Source: Alteromonas sp. KC3 (GTDB lineage: Bacteria; Pseudomonadota; Gammaproteobacteria; Enterobacterales; Alteromonadaceae). Taken from it: a stretch of DNA of 64,000 bases. A model generated the notes under the pieces. The model saw only the letters and a program-made list of their open reading frames with translations. It was not told where the DNA came from and did not search any database. This document shows positions 9,187 through 19,827 of this stretch, one piece after another. The stretch is taken from NCBI RefSeq assembly GCF_016756315.1, contig NZ_AP024235.1:3100001-3164000 (forward strand), given 5' to 3'. Every line of letters begins with the position of its first letter. Within the stretch, counting starts at the first letter, position 1. The position numbers were made by a program, and so were the translations under genes.

Positions 9187-11031
9187 TTAAATCGCCAATT
9201 TCTCTACGCGCTTGCCGCCCCATACTGCGTTAACAATAACGCGAGTAACTAAAATAGCGGTAAACATCGACGTAGCAATACCAATCATAAGCGTAATTGA
9301 GAAGCCTTTAATTGGGCCTGTACCCACAGCAAACAAAATAAGGCCTGCAATGAACGTAGTAATGTTTGCATCCAAAATAGTTGAGAATGCACTGTCGTAG
9401 CCATGGTGAATTGCTTGCTGTGGACTGCGTCCGTCACGAAGCTCTTCCCTAATACGCTCAAATATGAGCACGTTTGCATCTACCGCCATACCAACGGTTA
9501 ATACAATACCTGCCATACCCGGTAGTGTAAGCGTTGCACCAGGGATCATAGACATAATGCCAACAATCATGACCAAGTTAGTAACAAGTGCAATATTCGC
9601 TACCACGCCAAACGCTTTGTAGTAAATAAGCATGAAGATAAGTACTGCGGCCAAACCATAGATAATGGCCTGCATGCCCAGCTCAATATTCTCTTTACCT
9701 AAGCTTGGACCGACTGTGCGTTCTTCAACAATTTGGATTGGCGCAATAAGCGCACCAGCGCGAAGTAATAGTGCCAAGTCGCGGGCTTCTTTTGGAGAGT
9801 CTAGGCCTGTGATTTGGAACTTACTGCCAAGCTGTGCACGAATAGTTGCAACAGAAATAACCTGCTCGTGCTTCTCAAAAACAAGTTTACCGTCTTTGTT
9901 GCGCTCGCCAGTCGATTTATATTCGATAAACACCGTCGCCATTGGCTTACCAATATTGCCACGCGTTGAACGCGACATCTTGTTACCACCTTCTGAGTCA
10001 AGCGAGATATTTACATTAGGCAGACCGTATTCATCAACGCCACTGTTCGCATCAATGATATGACTTCCCGTTAGCATTATGCGCTTCTCGAGAAGTTGCG
10101 GAATACCTTGCTGATCTTCAATAACTTGAGAACCAGGAGGCACGCGACCATTTAACGCGTCGCGAATATCGTTTTTCTGGTCTACCATGCGGAATTCAAG
10201 CGTTGCGGTAGCGTTTAGAATTTCTTTAGCGCGTGCAGTGTCTTGAATACCTGGTAGTTGAACCACAATGCGATCAGCACCTTGCTTTTGTACAAGTGGC
10301 TCGGCAACACCTAGTTGATTTACACGGTTACGAATAATGGTGATGTTTTGCTTCACGGCATTCTCGCGAATTTCTTGCAATTTGCTTTCTGCAAATACGG
10401 CGCGAAGCGTAAGGTCATCAATTTGATTAAAGGTTAAGTCACGGCTTTGATTACGCAAAAAGAACTCAGCTTTATCAAGGGCGTCTTCGTCGCGGAACGT
10501 GATGTCAATATGGTCATCTACCTGCTTAACGCCACGGTAACGAATTCCTTCTTCACGCAATGAAGTACGAAAGCCGCTTTCAGCATCTTCTAGTGATTTA
10601 GCGATAACTTCTGTCATATCCACTTCCATTAAGAAGTGAACACCACCGCGTAAATCAAGGCCTAACTTCATCGGCGCGCCACCTAGCCCTTCTAGCCACT
10701 CAGGCGTATCGGGCGCAAGGTTCATAGCAACGAAATAGTCGTCACCCAGCTCTTTTTCTAGCGCTTCTCGCGTGACTAGTTGAGTATCAGAATCTGATAC
10801 GCGCACAAGTATTTGTTCGTTTTCAAATTCAACGCGTTTAGGTGAAATGTTTTTCGCAGCAAGTGTCGCTTTAACTTGTTCAACCGTAGCATCAGTGACT
10901 ACAGCGTCGCGACCCGCAGAAATTTGTACAGCGTGATCTTCGCCGTAAATGTTCGGAAGCGCATAAAGCGCGCACATTGCAACAACAATGAGCGCACTAA
11001 GCACTTTCCAGATTGAGTTTTTGTTTAGCAC
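9187..11031 (-). CDS. secD: SecD, Sec translocon accessory subunit
   Basis: 614 residues from the GTG at 11031 ([11 protein letters not shown]), chosen because AAAGGA precedes it by 7 nt and the N-terminus matches E. coli SecD. The frame stays open 8 codons further to another GTG with no good ribosome site. Visible are the signature [18 protein letters not shown], the periplasmic P1 domain, and the C-terminal membrane half with [21 protein letters not shown] and [19 protein letters not shown]. It acts with SecF and YajC at the translocon and is flanked by both in one operon. Confidence 0.96.
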   Translation of the reverse strand: MLNKNSIWKVLSALIVVAMCALYALPNIYGEDHAVQISAGRDAVVTDATVEQVKATLAAKNISPKRVEFENEQILVRVSDSDTQLVTREALEKELGDDYFVAMNLAPDTPEWLEGLGGAPMKLGLDLRGGVHFLMEVDMTEVIAKSLEDAESGFRTSLREEGIRYRGVKQVDDHIDITFRDEDALDKAEFFLRNQSRDLTFNQIDDLTLRAVFAESKLQEIRENAVKQNITIIRNRVNQLGVAEPLVQKQGADRIVVQLPGIQDTARAKEILNATATLEFRMVDQKNDIRDALNGRVPPGSQVIEDQQGIPQLLEKRIMLTGSHIIDANSGVDEYGLPNVNISLDSEGGNKMSRSTRGNIGKPMATVFIEYKSTGERNKDGKLVFEKHEQVISVATIRAQLGSKFQITGLDSPKEARDLALLLRAGALIAPIQIVEERTVGPSLGKENIELGMQAIIYGLAAVLIFMLIYYKAFGVVANIALVTNLVMIVGIMSMIPGATLTLPGMAGIVLTVGMAVDANVLIFERIREELRDGRSPQQAIHHGYDSAFSTILDANITTFIAGLILFAVGTGPIKGFSITLMIGIATSMFTAILVTRVIVNAVWGGKRVEKLAI

Positions 11032-11086
11032 TGGATAATCCTTTCGTGCCAGCACCGGGTAGCATCCCGGCCCCGGCGGTTGTTAC

Positions 11087-11425
11087 TTACAGTGACTTCA
11101 TAGTGCCTTTAGGCAGCACTGCAGTCACAGAAGACTTCTGAACAACAATATTGTTAGCATCGTTAAGTGCCACTTCGATGAAGTCTTTCTCTTCAGACAC
11201 TTTTGTGATTTTACCTACTAAACCACCTTGAGTTAGTACCTCGTCGCCTTTGCTAAGCGAAGACACTAAGTTCTTATGCTCTTTTACGCGTTTCGCTTGC
11301 GGACGGTAAAGTAAGAAGTAAAAAATCAAACCGAAAACCGCCAACATGATCAGCATTTCCATGCCACCGCCTTGTTGAGCACCGCCAGCAGATTGCGCGT
11401 ATGCGTTTGAGATAAATAGGCTCAT
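11087..11425 (-). CDS. yajC: YajC, preprotein translocase subunit
   Basis: 112 residues: a short periplasmic start, one membrane helix (MLIMLAVFGLIFYFLLY) and a cytoplasmic domain with the conserved RPQAKRVKEHK, GDEVLTQGGLVGKI and AAVLPKGT-like (TAVLPKGTMKSL) segments. I use the ATG at 11425 (MSLFISNAYAQ), preceded by GGGGAA at a proper distance. A TTG 12 nt upstream would place that ribosome site inside the coding region. It lies between tgt and secD in the conserved operon. Confidence 0.95.
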   Translation of the reverse strand: MSLFISNAYAQSAGGAQQGGGMEMLIMLAVFGLIFYFLLYRPQAKRVKEHKNLVSSLSKGDEVLTQGGLVGKITKVSEEKDFIEVALNDANNIVVQKSSVTAVLPKGTMKSL

Positions 11426-11449
11426 AAAATTCCCCAAATATTATCGTTG

Positions 11450-12622
<1,173 letters not shown>

Positions 12623-12719
12623 TTATACCAGTAATTCAGCTGAGATCATGCCCCGTATCTATGTTTATCTGTAACTAAACCTGAATAAAACGATACGAGG
12701 CCAATTCGCGGTTAATCAA

Positions 12720-13766
12720 CTAGGCACGTTCAATGAACATTGAGTCGCCATAACTGAAAAAGCGATACTCATTTTCAATGGCTTGTTGGTAAGCGTTCAT
12801 CACATTATCTTTACCCGCAAATGCGCTGATTAGCATCATCAATGTAGATTCTGGTAGGTGGAAGTTTGTGAACATGGCATCCACAACTTTAAATTCAAAA
12901 CCAGGGTAAATAAATATTTCAGTATCTTCGTAAAAGGGCGCAATAATAGCGTCGTGGCTGCGTTCACTACTTGCTTTAGCAGCTGACTCTAGTGAGCGAA
13001 CCGATGTGGTCCCAACCGCTATTACACGCTTGCCGTTGGCTTTGGTTTGCAATACAGCATCTACTACTTCCTGCGGCACTTCTGCGTATTCTGCATGCAT
13101 TTTGTGCTCTTGAATATTGTCAACACGTACCGGTTGAAATGTACCTGCTCCAACGTGCAGCGTAACAAACGCCAAGTTTACACCCTTTTCTTTGAGTGCC
13201 GCCAAAATGGCGTCATCAAAATGAAGACCCGCGGTAGGTGCTGCCACCGCCCCCGGCTTTTCATTGTAGACAGTTTGATAGCGCTCTTTATCAGAATTTT
13301 CGTCTGGACGGTCGATATAAGGAGGTAATGGCATGTGACCGTGTGCCTCAAGCAGCGACAACACAGTCTCTTCGTGATCAAACTGTAGAATAAACAGCGC
13401 ATCATCTCGACCCGTAACGGTCACATTAACTTTATCTTCTAAAATTAGCTTAGTGCCAGGCTTAGGCGCTTTACTTGCTCTAACGTGCGCCAGCGCACTA
13501 TTGTCGGAGGTAATGCGTTCAATCAGCACTTCAACCTGTCCGCCGGTTTCTTTCTTGCCTAGCAAGCGAGCTGGAATAACCCGCGTGTTGTTAAAGACTA
13601 ACAAGTCACCTTCGTCTACCAGTGACAGCATTTCTGCAAACATGCTGTGTGTTACTTTGCCGGTTTTGCCGTCTAAATGAAGCAAACGGCTCGCAGCTCG
13701 CTGCTCCGTTGGATATTTTGCAATTAATTTTTCGGGAAGCTCAAAGCTAAAATCAGATAGTTTCAT
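12720..13766 (-). CDS. queA: S-adenosylmethionine:tRNA ribosyltransferase-isomerase
   Basis: 348 residues. It moves the ribosyl part of SAM onto preQ1-modified tRNA to give epoxyqueuosine. Family stretches are [15 protein letters not shown] at the start, [37 protein letters not shown] and [19 protein letters not shown] near the end. It is the first gene of the queA-tgt-yajC-secD-secF block. The 157-nt gap to tgt leaves room for a second promoter. Confidence 0.97.
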   Translation of the reverse strand: MKLSDFSFELPEKLIAKYPTEQRAASRLLHLDGKTGKVTHSMFAEMLSLVDEGDLLVFNNTRVIPARLLGKKETGGQVEVLIERITSDNSALAHVRASKAPKPGTKLILEDKVNVTVTGRDDALFILQFDHEETVLSLLEAHGHMPLPPYIDRPDENSDKERYQTVYNEKPGAVAAPTAGLHFDDAILAALKEKGVNLAFVTLHVGAGTFQPVRVDNIQEHKMHAEYAEVPQEVVDAVLQTKANGKRVIAVGTTSVRSLESAAKASSERSHDAIIAPFYEDTEIFIYPGFEFKVVDAMFTNFHLPESTLMMLISAFAGKDNVMNAYQQAIENEYRFFSYGDSMFIERA

Positions 13767-13986
13767 AAATACAGTACTGCTTTACTAACTCGGTTAACAA
13801 AATAATAGGATTAAGTCTCATGTTGTGAAACGATCTAGCTGTACGACACCGAACTTCCATTGAAGTTAAGCGAGAACAAATACAAAAAAGCACAACATAT
13901 TTAGTCATTTAACTTTAAAGGTATTAAATAAAATAACGCATTATAAGGTCGCATACTTTTGACAGGGATTTATAAATAGCGCCCAC

Positions 13987-14081
13987 CATCTTAAACGGTT
14001 AAGATACGTACAGATAGTGATGATGTTCTCCCATAACATTCCTTATCTTTTGATACCCAGCTAGGTGCTGGGTATTTTTTT
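13987..14081 (+). ncRNA. candidate small RNA with its own terminator
   Basis: The 385-nt stretch 13767-14151 has no convincing gene. On the plus strand it holds TATAAATAGCGCCCACC (13971-13987), which resembles an rRNA/tRNA-type -10 plus GC-rich discriminator; TTGACA lies at 13959 but is too close to serve as its -35. After it come a perfect 7-bp hairpin (ATCTTAA, loop ACGG, TTAAGAT, 13988-14005), an unstructured pyrimidine-rich stretch, and a strong terminator (ATACCCAGC, loop TAGGT, GCTGGGTAT, then a T run, 14053-14081). The expected transcript is about 95 nt. No upstream gene on this strand needs that terminator. The family is not identified. Confidence 0.4.
14053..14081 (+). terminator. 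rho-independent terminator of the candidate small RNA
   Basis: A 9-bp perfect stem with a 5-nt loop followed by seven T. The nearest rightward gene is suhB, 8 kb upstream and separately terminated, so this terminator implies a local transcript. On the other strand it is not followed by a T run. Confidence 0.75.
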
Positions 14082-14151
14082 GCCTGATTAAAGCGTTGCG
14101 GTACTCATCTCAGGCTGCATGCCGACGCTTTAAACCGACATTTTACGCGGT

Positions 14152-14427
14152 TTATTCATTAAGGTCAGTTAAGATTTCTTCTAAAAGTGCACTATCTAGC
14201 GGTCTTGCCTTTAGTACGTACAATATTTGTAGAAGCAAGTCCGCCCCCATTATCCCTTTGTTAACCTTATTTCTAAGGTTATCTGCACTTTGCTCTACGC
14301 CTATTTCTTCTAAGCGCTGGCTTAATGCTTGATATTTAACCCCTCGCACTGACATTTCAGATTTTACAACCCTTGCGACGGTTTGACGCCATGCATTTTT
14401 AGCACTCAATTGCCACTCCAAAACCAC
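14152..14427 (-). CDS. small DUF6471-like protein, helix-turn-helix-like
   Basis: 91 residues, all-helical by composition, with VKYQALSQRLEEIGVEQSADNLRNKVNKGIM split over residues 31-61, which I recognise as the pattern of the DUF6471 family. The layout (short helix, RL-EIG-V, NLRNK-KG) resembles a lambda-repressor-like DNA-binding fold, but no function is established. The start is GTG at 14427 with a poor ribosome site. A later ATG at residue 25 would cut into the conserved part. It stands alone, convergent with the candidate small RNA and divergent from the yjfI-like operon. Confidence 0.6.
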   Translation of the reverse strand: MVLEWQLSAKNAWRQTVARVVKSEMSVRGVKYQALSQRLEEIGVEQSADNLRNKVNKGIMGADLLLQILYVLKARPLDSALLEEILTDLNE

Positions 14428-14488
14428 CCATTTGTGATATATAATTTACAAAAACACACTTTTTTACACTTAAAAAGCAAATTTGTTA

Positions 14489-14518
14489 TTGACGATTATG
14501 GCACAGTGAGTCTACACT
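14489..14518 (+). promoter_or_regulatory. sigma-70 promoter of the yjfI-like operon
   Basis: TTGACG (14489-14494), an 18-bp spacer and TACACT (14513-14518). The leader to the first gene is about 110 nt and ends in the strong ribosome site AGGAGAAAGG. Confidence 0.55.
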
Positions 14519-14631
14519 GCAAGTCAAGATATTGGCGTAGATGAAAATAGTCGCTACAGTGGAACGGTTGAAATCACGCAACGCGACATTCATATACGAC
14601 ATTATCGCTTCAATAATTAAAGGAGAAAGGT

Positions 14632-15021
14632 ATGAGCTGGGAACTAGAAAGCATCGAAGCCTTATTTACAGAGCACGATGACTTTGTGGTAACACGAGAG
14701 GAAAACTGCTTACTAATTGCTAATCAAGACGGCATTGATGCATGGCTTGCCATTAGCGGTGAGCAAATATTAGTGGAAAGCTTGTTGTTTTCAGCGTCGG
14801 AGGTTAAGGATAAGCCTGCGCTAGATCATGAAATTTTGTCATCTCATATGGTGTTCCCATTAACAACTGTGGGCATATCGAATATTGGAGGTGAAGAATA
14901 CTACACCGCGTTCGGTGCGCTAAGCGCGCAGTCTAAAGCGGAAAGTATTGTTATTGAAGTCGAAACCCTGTTTCAGAATGTTGCATCATTCCTTGATGCT
15001 TACGAAACACACCTTAACTAA
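14632..15021 (+). CDS. YjfI-like protein (DUF2170)
   Basis: 129 residues, acidic and soluble, without membrane segments or a signal. The stretch SHMVFPLTTVGISNIGGEEYYTAFGALS is split by motif SHMVFPL and GALSAQSKAES, typical of DUF2170, the YjfI family. Its function is unknown. In E. coli yjfI precedes the PspA paralogue gene yjfJ, and here too a PspA-like gene follows after 23 nt. It is the first gene of the cluster, with a good ribosome site. I infer a role in membrane stress from context only. Confidence 0.8.
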   Translation: MSWELESIEALFTEHDDFVVTREENCLLIANQDGIDAWLAISGEQILVESLLFSASEVKDKPALDHEILSSHMVFPLTTVGISNIGGEEYYTAFGALSAQSKAESIVIEVETLFQNVASFLDAYETHLN

Positions 15022-15044
15022 AATTTACTTCTAAGGAGAAGCGA

Positions 15045-15725
15045 ATGTCAGTGTGGAAAAAATTAGTAACTGCAGTAAAAGGTGGTGCGACCGAGGCTGC
15101 GCAGTCAGTAGTAGACAGTCAGGCTATTCGAATTCTGGAACAAGAAATTAGAGAAGCCAAAGAAGAATTGCGCAAGTCAGATCATGCCCGTACGCAAATT
15201 TTGGCGAAGTGCAAACTATCACAACAAAAAGTCGATAGCTTTGACTCTTCCATCGCAGAATACGAAGCGCATGCGCGAAAAGCAATTGACACAGACCGTC
15301 AGCTAGCGCTTGATTGTGCCCAGAAAGTTTCAGAACTGAAAGAAGAGCGCGACCAAGAACAAGCCTATCTTGATCAGTTCCAACAGTCTGAAAAACAGCT
15401 TGCTCAGAACATTCAGCAGGCAAAAGCTAACTTGCGCCGATTAGAGCAGCAAGTTGATATGGTGAAAGCAACTGAAAGCGTGCAAAAAGCGCAAGTTGCC
15501 GTGTCATCTCGCCATATGGGGGCTAACAGCAAAATGAAAACGGCGACAGAATCGCTGTCTCGTATTCAAGAAAAACAGAAAATGCGTAATGCAGAGCTTC
15601 AGGCTGCTGAAGAACTTGCTGGTGATGAATCAAGCAGTGATTTGGAAAAGCGCCTAGCAGAAGCTGGTATCAAAGGCGGAAAGACCTCTGCTGATGATGA
15701 ACTGGCACGCATCTTAGGTAAGTAG
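15045..15725 (+). CDS. PspA/IM30 family protein, YjfJ-like
   Basis: 226 residues, nearly entirely coiled coil (residues about 25-195), rich in Glu, Lys, Gln and Ala, starting MSVWKKLVTAVKGGATEA, which suits an amphipathic N-terminal helix for membrane binding. PspA/IM30 proteins polymerise on damaged inner membrane, and the YjfJ branch is less studied. A stem-loop terminator follows immediately at 15730, so the downstream genes may be expressed at a lower level or from another start. Confidence 0.88.
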   Translation: MSVWKKLVTAVKGGATEAAQSVVDSQAIRILEQEIREAKEELRKSDHARTQILAKCKLSQQKVDSFDSSIAEYEAHARKAIDTDRQLALDCAQKVSELKEERDQEQAYLDQFQQSEKQLAQNIQQAKANLRRLEQQVDMVKATESVQKAQVAVSSRHMGANSKMKTATESLSRIQEKQKMRNAELQAAEELAGDESSSDLEKRLAEAGIKGGKTSADDELARILGK

Positions 15726-15729
15726 TACC

Positions 15730-15757
15730 AAAGGGAGCTCACCGCTCCCTTTCTTTT
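15730..15757 (+). terminator. terminator-like hairpin inside the cluster
   Basis: AAAGGGAGC and GCTCCCTTT flank a 5-nt loop, with CTTTTT after. It lies between the PspA-like gene and the channel gene, all in one direction. It may set a stronger level for the first two genes. Confidence 0.75.
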
Positions 15758-15854
15758 TGAACATGGTTTTCAATGCTTTGTTACACATAAACCATAGACA
15801 ATTTTCACGCATAAAGGCAGAGTACTAGCACGCATAACAAGGGCTGTTTGTTTT

Positions 15855-16910
15855 ATGTCTCCATGGATTAAACTGCGTAAAATTATGCTGCAATATTTTG
15901 CAGAATCTCGATGGTACACCATTTTAGGTGCTACTGCGTTTTACGCCGTTTCAAGTTACTGGTTACTTTTCGCTGCAGGTGAAGTTGACCTCATTGCCGA
16001 TGTTGATTTTCTCTACTGGCTTGCAGTTACCGCCTCCACCGTGGGTTACGGTGATCTTTCCCCTGTCACATCTGCAGGTAAGTTAGTAGTCGCACTTTAC
16101 GTAATTCCACTGGGTTTAAGTATTTTTGCAATGGTCATCGGCCGTATTGCCGCGTGGGTCTCTCAGCAATGGAAAAAAGGGTTATTGGGAATGAATAACT
16201 TACATCTTGATAAACATATATTGGTTATTGGCTGGAATGGTCAGCGCACTATGCTGCTGTTAGATTTATTATTGCGAGAGCGCGATGCCATGCCCGATCG
16301 ACCAGACATTGTGTTGTGTGTAAAAGCCGATATCACTAACCCACTTCCTGGCGTAATTGAATTTGTAAAAGTTGACTCGTTCAACAAGGACGAAGATATG
16401 GATCGCGCCTGCATTGCCAATGCCAGAACTATCCTTATTGACAATCCGCAAGACGATATCACTATGACTACCGCACTTTACTGTGCCAAACGAAACCCAG
16501 ATGCCCATCAAGTGGCTTACTTTGAAGATGAAAGCCTAGTAGGACTGCTGCAGGACCACTGCCCTAAGGTAGAATGTACTCCGAGTGTGGCAGTCGAGAT
16601 GCTTGCGAAAGCGGCATTTGACCCTGGTTCAAGTATGCTGCATCACGATTTACTCAGTGTTGATGAGGGCCAAGCCCAATTTTCGGTGAAAATTCCAGAC
16701 GACAGTGCCACTATTTCAGTAGCAAAACTCTTTGTTAATTTAAAACGCAAACACAACGCCATTTTCATCGGCTATGCGCCGAATAGCCAAGTAAAAGAAA
16801 TGGTTGTCAATCCACCACTTGAAGCCACGCTGAATGCGGGTGATACATTATTCTACATTGCCGAGCGACGCATCAATGCTATTAATTGGTCGTCGCTTGA
16901 CGCCGACTAA
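15855..16910 (+). CDS. two-helix potassium channel with regulatory NAD-binding-like domain
   Basis: 351 residues. Helix 1 is at about 22-41, the selectivity filter TVGYGD at 62-67, and helix 2 at about 74-96 (LVVALYVIPLGLSIFAMVIGRIAAW). A cytoplasmic RCK/TrkA-N-like domain starts with HILVIGWNGQRTMLL. This is the pattern of Kch/MthK-type K+ channels. It is not part of the E. coli yjf operon, but ion channels next to PspA- and DUF350-type genes are common in gammaproteobacteria. It lies 6 to 12 nt before the next gene, so it belongs to the operon. Confidence 0.88.
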   Translation: MSPWIKLRKIMLQYFAESRWYTILGATAFYAVSSYWLLFAAGEVDLIADVDFLYWLAVTASTVGYGDLSPVTSAGKLVVALYVIPLGLSIFAMVIGRIAAWVSQQWKKGLLGMNNLHLDKHILVIGWNGQRTMLLLDLLLRERDAMPDRPDIVLCVKADITNPLPGVIEFVKVDSFNKDEDMDRACIANARTILIDNPQDDITMTTALYCAKRNPDAHQVAYFEDESLVGLLQDHCPKVECTPSVAVEMLAKAAFDPGSSMLHHDLLSVDEGQAQFSVKIPDDSATISVAKLFVNLKRKHNAIFIGYAPNSQVKEMVVNPPLEATLNAGDTLFYIAERRINAINWSSLDAD

Positions 16911-16922
16911 AGGGCATTGAGT

Positions 16923-17567
16923 ATGTTCAGCAAACTATTTAAAAAATCAGCGCCAAAAAAACCTAAAGCACCTGAAGTAATGGGGCTTTATTTAGGTGGC
17001 TCGTTTGAATTGGATAACTTAAAGCTCTCTTTACTTGAGCCTGAATTAACCATAGAAGGGGCCGCTCGTTCGCAACTCATTCAAGCGGTAGGCGAAGCTG
17101 CGCTTGATACAGGCGGCACGCTGTTGCGCTTTTACACCGATGACGACGCCTTCCTTCAGGTTATATTAGATGGTGGCATGACGGAAAATCATATTACTGA
17201 TGTAAAGCTGTGGCATTTCTACGATACGAAAACTATTGGCAGTACCGCCCAATGGGATGAGTGCTTGAAGAATATCATCAGCCAACCTACCTACGAATTG
17301 GATGGCAAGATATTTACCCGTGTTTGGGAAGCTGTGGGCGAAGAGTCTCCACCTGTTGCGGTAACTGAAACTACCTACGAAGAAGATGGCGATATTAGTA
17401 AAACTGATCAATTCATGATGCTTTATGAGCGCCCTCTGGATAATGATAGAGTGGAAACACTTTTAGTTGTCGGTGAAGAGAAGCAAGTGGGTTCTAACTT
17501 AGACAGATGCTTAGTGATTTCAACAGGCTTTGATATTCAACCTACTGATATAACAATAAACGGATAA
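16923..17567 (+). CDS. YjfK-like protein (DUF2491)
   Basis: 214 residues, soluble. The basic start FSKLFKKSAPKKPKAPEVMGLYLGG is followed by an acidic, beta-rich body, matching the DUF2491 (YjfK) family, whose function is unknown. I take the ATG at 16923. A TTG two codons earlier would leave no room for the ribosome site AAAGGG at 16909-16914. It is flanked by the channel gene and a DUF350 gene, in the yjfK-yjfL order. Confidence 0.8.
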   Translation: MFSKLFKKSAPKKPKAPEVMGLYLGGSFELDNLKLSLLEPELTIEGAARSQLIQAVGEAALDTGGTLLRFYTDDDAFLQVILDGGMTENHITDVKLWHFYDTKTIGSTAQWDECLKNIISQPTYELDGKIFTRVWEAVGEESPPVAVTETTYEEDGDISKTDQFMMLYERPLDNDRVETLLVVGEEKQVGSNLDRCLVISTGFDIQPTDITING

Positions 17568-17580
17568 AAAAGGATTAACT

Positions 17581-17997
17581 ATGGATACAATTATGCATTC
17601 TCTGGCGGGCCTTGATAACTTCGCGTTGTACTTTGGCCTATCAATCGTTTTCTTATTTATTTTCAAGTTAGTTTACGCATTAGTCACGCCCCATGACGAA
17701 TGGAAGCTAGTTAAAGAAGAAAAGAATGTAGCGGCCGCGATTGGTTTTGGCGGCGCGATTATTGGCTTTGCCATTGCGCTGGGAAGCGCAGCTTCAAATT
17801 CTGTCGCCATTGTCGATTTCGCGATTTGGGCGTTGGTTGCAGTGGTCGCACAGTCACTGGCGTTCGCCATTTTGCGATTTAGCTTTATGCCAAAAATTGC
17901 AGAGCGCATAAACAACAACGAAGTATCAGCAGGCGTTATGTTGGCAAGTATGTCAATTGCAGTGGGTCTGTTAAACGCAGCTTGCATGACCTATTAA
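17581..17997 (+). CDS. YjfL-like membrane protein (DUF350)
   Basis: 138 residues with four membrane helices (FALYFGLSIVFLFIFKLVYAL, AAIGFGGAIIGFAIALGSAA, VDFAIWALVAVVAQSLAFAIL, AGVMLASMSIAVGLLNAACM). The glycine-rich second helix is the DUF350 hallmark. No biochemical role is established. In E. coli the gene follows yjfK, as here with a 13-nt gap. Confidence 0.85.
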   Translation: MDTIMHSLAGLDNFALYFGLSIVFLFIFKLVYALVTPHDEWKLVKEEKNVAAAIGFGGAIIGFAIALGSAASNSVAIVDFAIWALVAVVAQSLAFAILRFSFMPKIAERINNNEVSAGVMLASMSIAVGLLNAACMTY

Positions 17998-18007
17998 GGG
18001 GGCTGTG

Positions 18008-18640
18008 ATGACAACGAATAACGACAAGCTCAGGACAAAGCGCACCAAGCACATTGACTTAACACGCATGCGCAAAGCGTTCAGTGTGAAGCCTATTGCA
18101 TTAGGTGTTGCCAGCGTCATGTTAAGTGCTTGTGGCTCAGAGCGTGAAGATGCCACTATTTATACATCGCTTGAAGACTGCAAACAGGATTTCCCTGATG
18201 CAGTTGAGCGATGCGAAGCAGCCTATCAAACGGCACTAGACGAAGCTATGCGCACTAGTCCGCGCTTTAATTCGGAATATGACTGCGAGTATGAATTTGG
18301 TCCTAATCAGTGCCAATACGTCAACAATAACAGTGGCAGCTTTTTTATGCCGTTCATGGCAGGCTACATGGTAAGCTCATTGCTTTCGCCCAATCGCTAC
18401 TACTCTCAACCACTATATACGTCGTACTCTTATAATTCTCCCTTTCGCTCACGCTGGATAACGGCTGATGGTTACGTGTTTGATGGTGATATTCGCAAAC
18501 GAAACTATCGCGTAAATAAGGACGTTTACAAACCAAAACCAACGGTAAATCGCACGATGAAACGCGGTGGTTTTGGTAGTAGCGTACGCGCCAAATCTTC
18601 GTGGGGAAGCAGCAGCCGTAAAGGCGGCTGGGGCGGTTAA
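18008..18640 (+). CDS. YjfM-like putative lipoprotein (DUF1190)
   Basis: 210 residues. A long basic start (MTTNNDKLRTKRTKHIDLTRM) precedes a hydrophobic segment ending in the lipobox-like LSAC, so an exported lipoprotein is likely. The body has four or more cysteines (DCKQDFPDAVERC, DCEYEFGPNQCQY) and a Gly/Ser/Arg-rich tail ending GGWGG, the DUF1190 (YgiB/YjfM) pattern. I prefer the ATG at 18008 over an adjacent GTG because AAGGGG is 6-7 nt upstream. It is 2 nt before the YjfC-like gene, and the same YgiB-YgiC pairing exists elsewhere in E. coli. Confidence 0.82.
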   Translation: MTTNNDKLRTKRTKHIDLTRMRKAFSVKPIALGVASVMLSACGSEREDATIYTSLEDCKQDFPDAVERCEAAYQTALDEAMRTSPRFNSEYDCEYEFGPNQCQYVNNNSGSFFMPFMAGYMVSSLLSPNRYYSQPLYTSYSYNSPFRSRWITADGYVFDGDIRKRNYRVNKDVYKPKPTVNRTMKRGGFGSSVRAKSSWGSSSRKGGWGG

Positions 18641-18642
18641 CC

Positions 18643-19809
18643 ATGTTTAGAATGCCATGCCAGCCACGCAAGGGCTGGCAGCAGTTGGCCAACGAGTTTG
18701 GCTTTCACTTTCACACTATGTATGGCGAGCCTTATTGGGATGAAAGTGCTTACTATCAGTTCACGCTTCAACAAATAGAAAAGGATATTGAAGACCCCAC
18801 TGCCGAGCTACATCAAATGTGTTTAGCCGTAGCGGATGAAGTGGTCAACAGCGAAGCGTTGCTCTCACGTTTTTGTATTCCTGAACACCACTGGGATTTA
18901 GTAAGAGACAGTTGGCTACAACGAGATCCTAGCTTGTACTCCAGACTAGACCTTGTCTATAACGGAAAAGGGCCGGCAAAACTACTGGAAAACAATGCTG
19001 ATACCCCCACTAGCCTATACGAATCAGGCTTCTGGCAATGGCTATGGCTAGAGCAAAATGTCGACAATGGGAAACTCGCTCGTCATGCAGATCAGTTCAA
19101 TAGCTTGCAAGAAAAGTTGGTGCACCGGTTTCGCGAAATAGCCCTGCATTACAATATCAACCAGCTTCACATGGCGTGCTGTAAAGACACAGCAGAAGAC
19201 AGAGGCACAGTGCAATACTTGCAAGATTGTGCCCGTGAAGCTGGCCTTCATACTGATTTTGTCTTTATTGAAGATATTGGCATTGCAGATACGGGTGTGT
19301 TTACTGATCTGCACAATAGCCCTATTACCGACTGCTTCAAGCTGTACCCATGGGAGTTTATGTTGCGCGAAGAATTTGGTAGCGAGTTAGTAGATGCTGG
19401 CGTGAATTGGCTTGAGCCTCCTTGGAAGGCCGTAATTTCAAATAAAGCGTTACTCCCCCAATTGTGGAAACAATTTGAAGGGCACCCTAATTTATTGCCC
19501 TCTTTCTTTTCGGATGAAATTGGTTCTCAAACACAATCGGGTAAATGGATTAAAAAGCCATTATTTTCAAGGGAAGGGGCCAACGTGTCACTGATTGAGC
19601 GTGGCCACGAAAAAGAACTCAGCAGTGGCCCTTACGGCGAAGAAGGCTTTATAATTCAAGCTTTTGAACCATTACCCGTATTTGAAGGTAACCATACACT
19701 TATAGGCAGTTGGTTAGTTGATGATATGCCCGCTGGCATTTCGGTAAGGGAAGATGCATCTGCAATTACGCAAGACTTATCTCGGTATTTGCCGCATATC
19801 ATCCTGTAA
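18643..19809 (+). CDS. YjfC/YgiC-like ATP-grasp ligase, glutathionylspermidine synthase family
   Basis: 388 residues. It resembles the C-terminal synthetase domain of glutathionylspermidine synthase, with LDLVYNGKGPAKLLENNADT near the start of the fold, WLEPPWKAVISNKALLP, and the ATP-grasp end region KPLFSREGANVSL to IGSWLVDDMPAGISVRED. E. coli YgiC and YjfC are of this type but their substrate is not established; they are thought to be ATP-dependent ligases without the amidase domain, which is also missing here. It is coupled to the DUF1190 gene before it. Confidence 0.87.
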   Translation: MFRMPCQPRKGWQQLANEFGFHFHTMYGEPYWDESAYYQFTLQQIEKDIEDPTAELHQMCLAVADEVVNSEALLSRFCIPEHHWDLVRDSWLQRDPSLYSRLDLVYNGKGPAKLLENNADTPTSLYESGFWQWLWLEQNVDNGKLARHADQFNSLQEKLVHRFREIALHYNINQLHMACCKDTAEDRGTVQYLQDCAREAGLHTDFVFIEDIGIADTGVFTDLHNSPITDCFKLYPWEFMLREEFGSELVDAGVNWLEPPWKAVISNKALLPQLWKQFEGHPNLLPSFFSDEIGSQTQSGKWIKKPLFSREGANVSLIERGHEKELSSGPYGEEGFIIQAFEPLPVFEGNHTLIGSWLVDDMPAGISVREDASAITQDLSRYLPHIIL

Positions 19810-19827
19810 AGGGATTAAGGAGTCTCT

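Noticed and set aside
13987-14081. Resemblance of GTACAGA...GATGTTCT in the candidate small RNA to the 5' region of Spot 42
   Set aside because: The match is short and the rest, including the terminator sequence, differs. Spot 42 normally lies next to polA. I do not claim homology.
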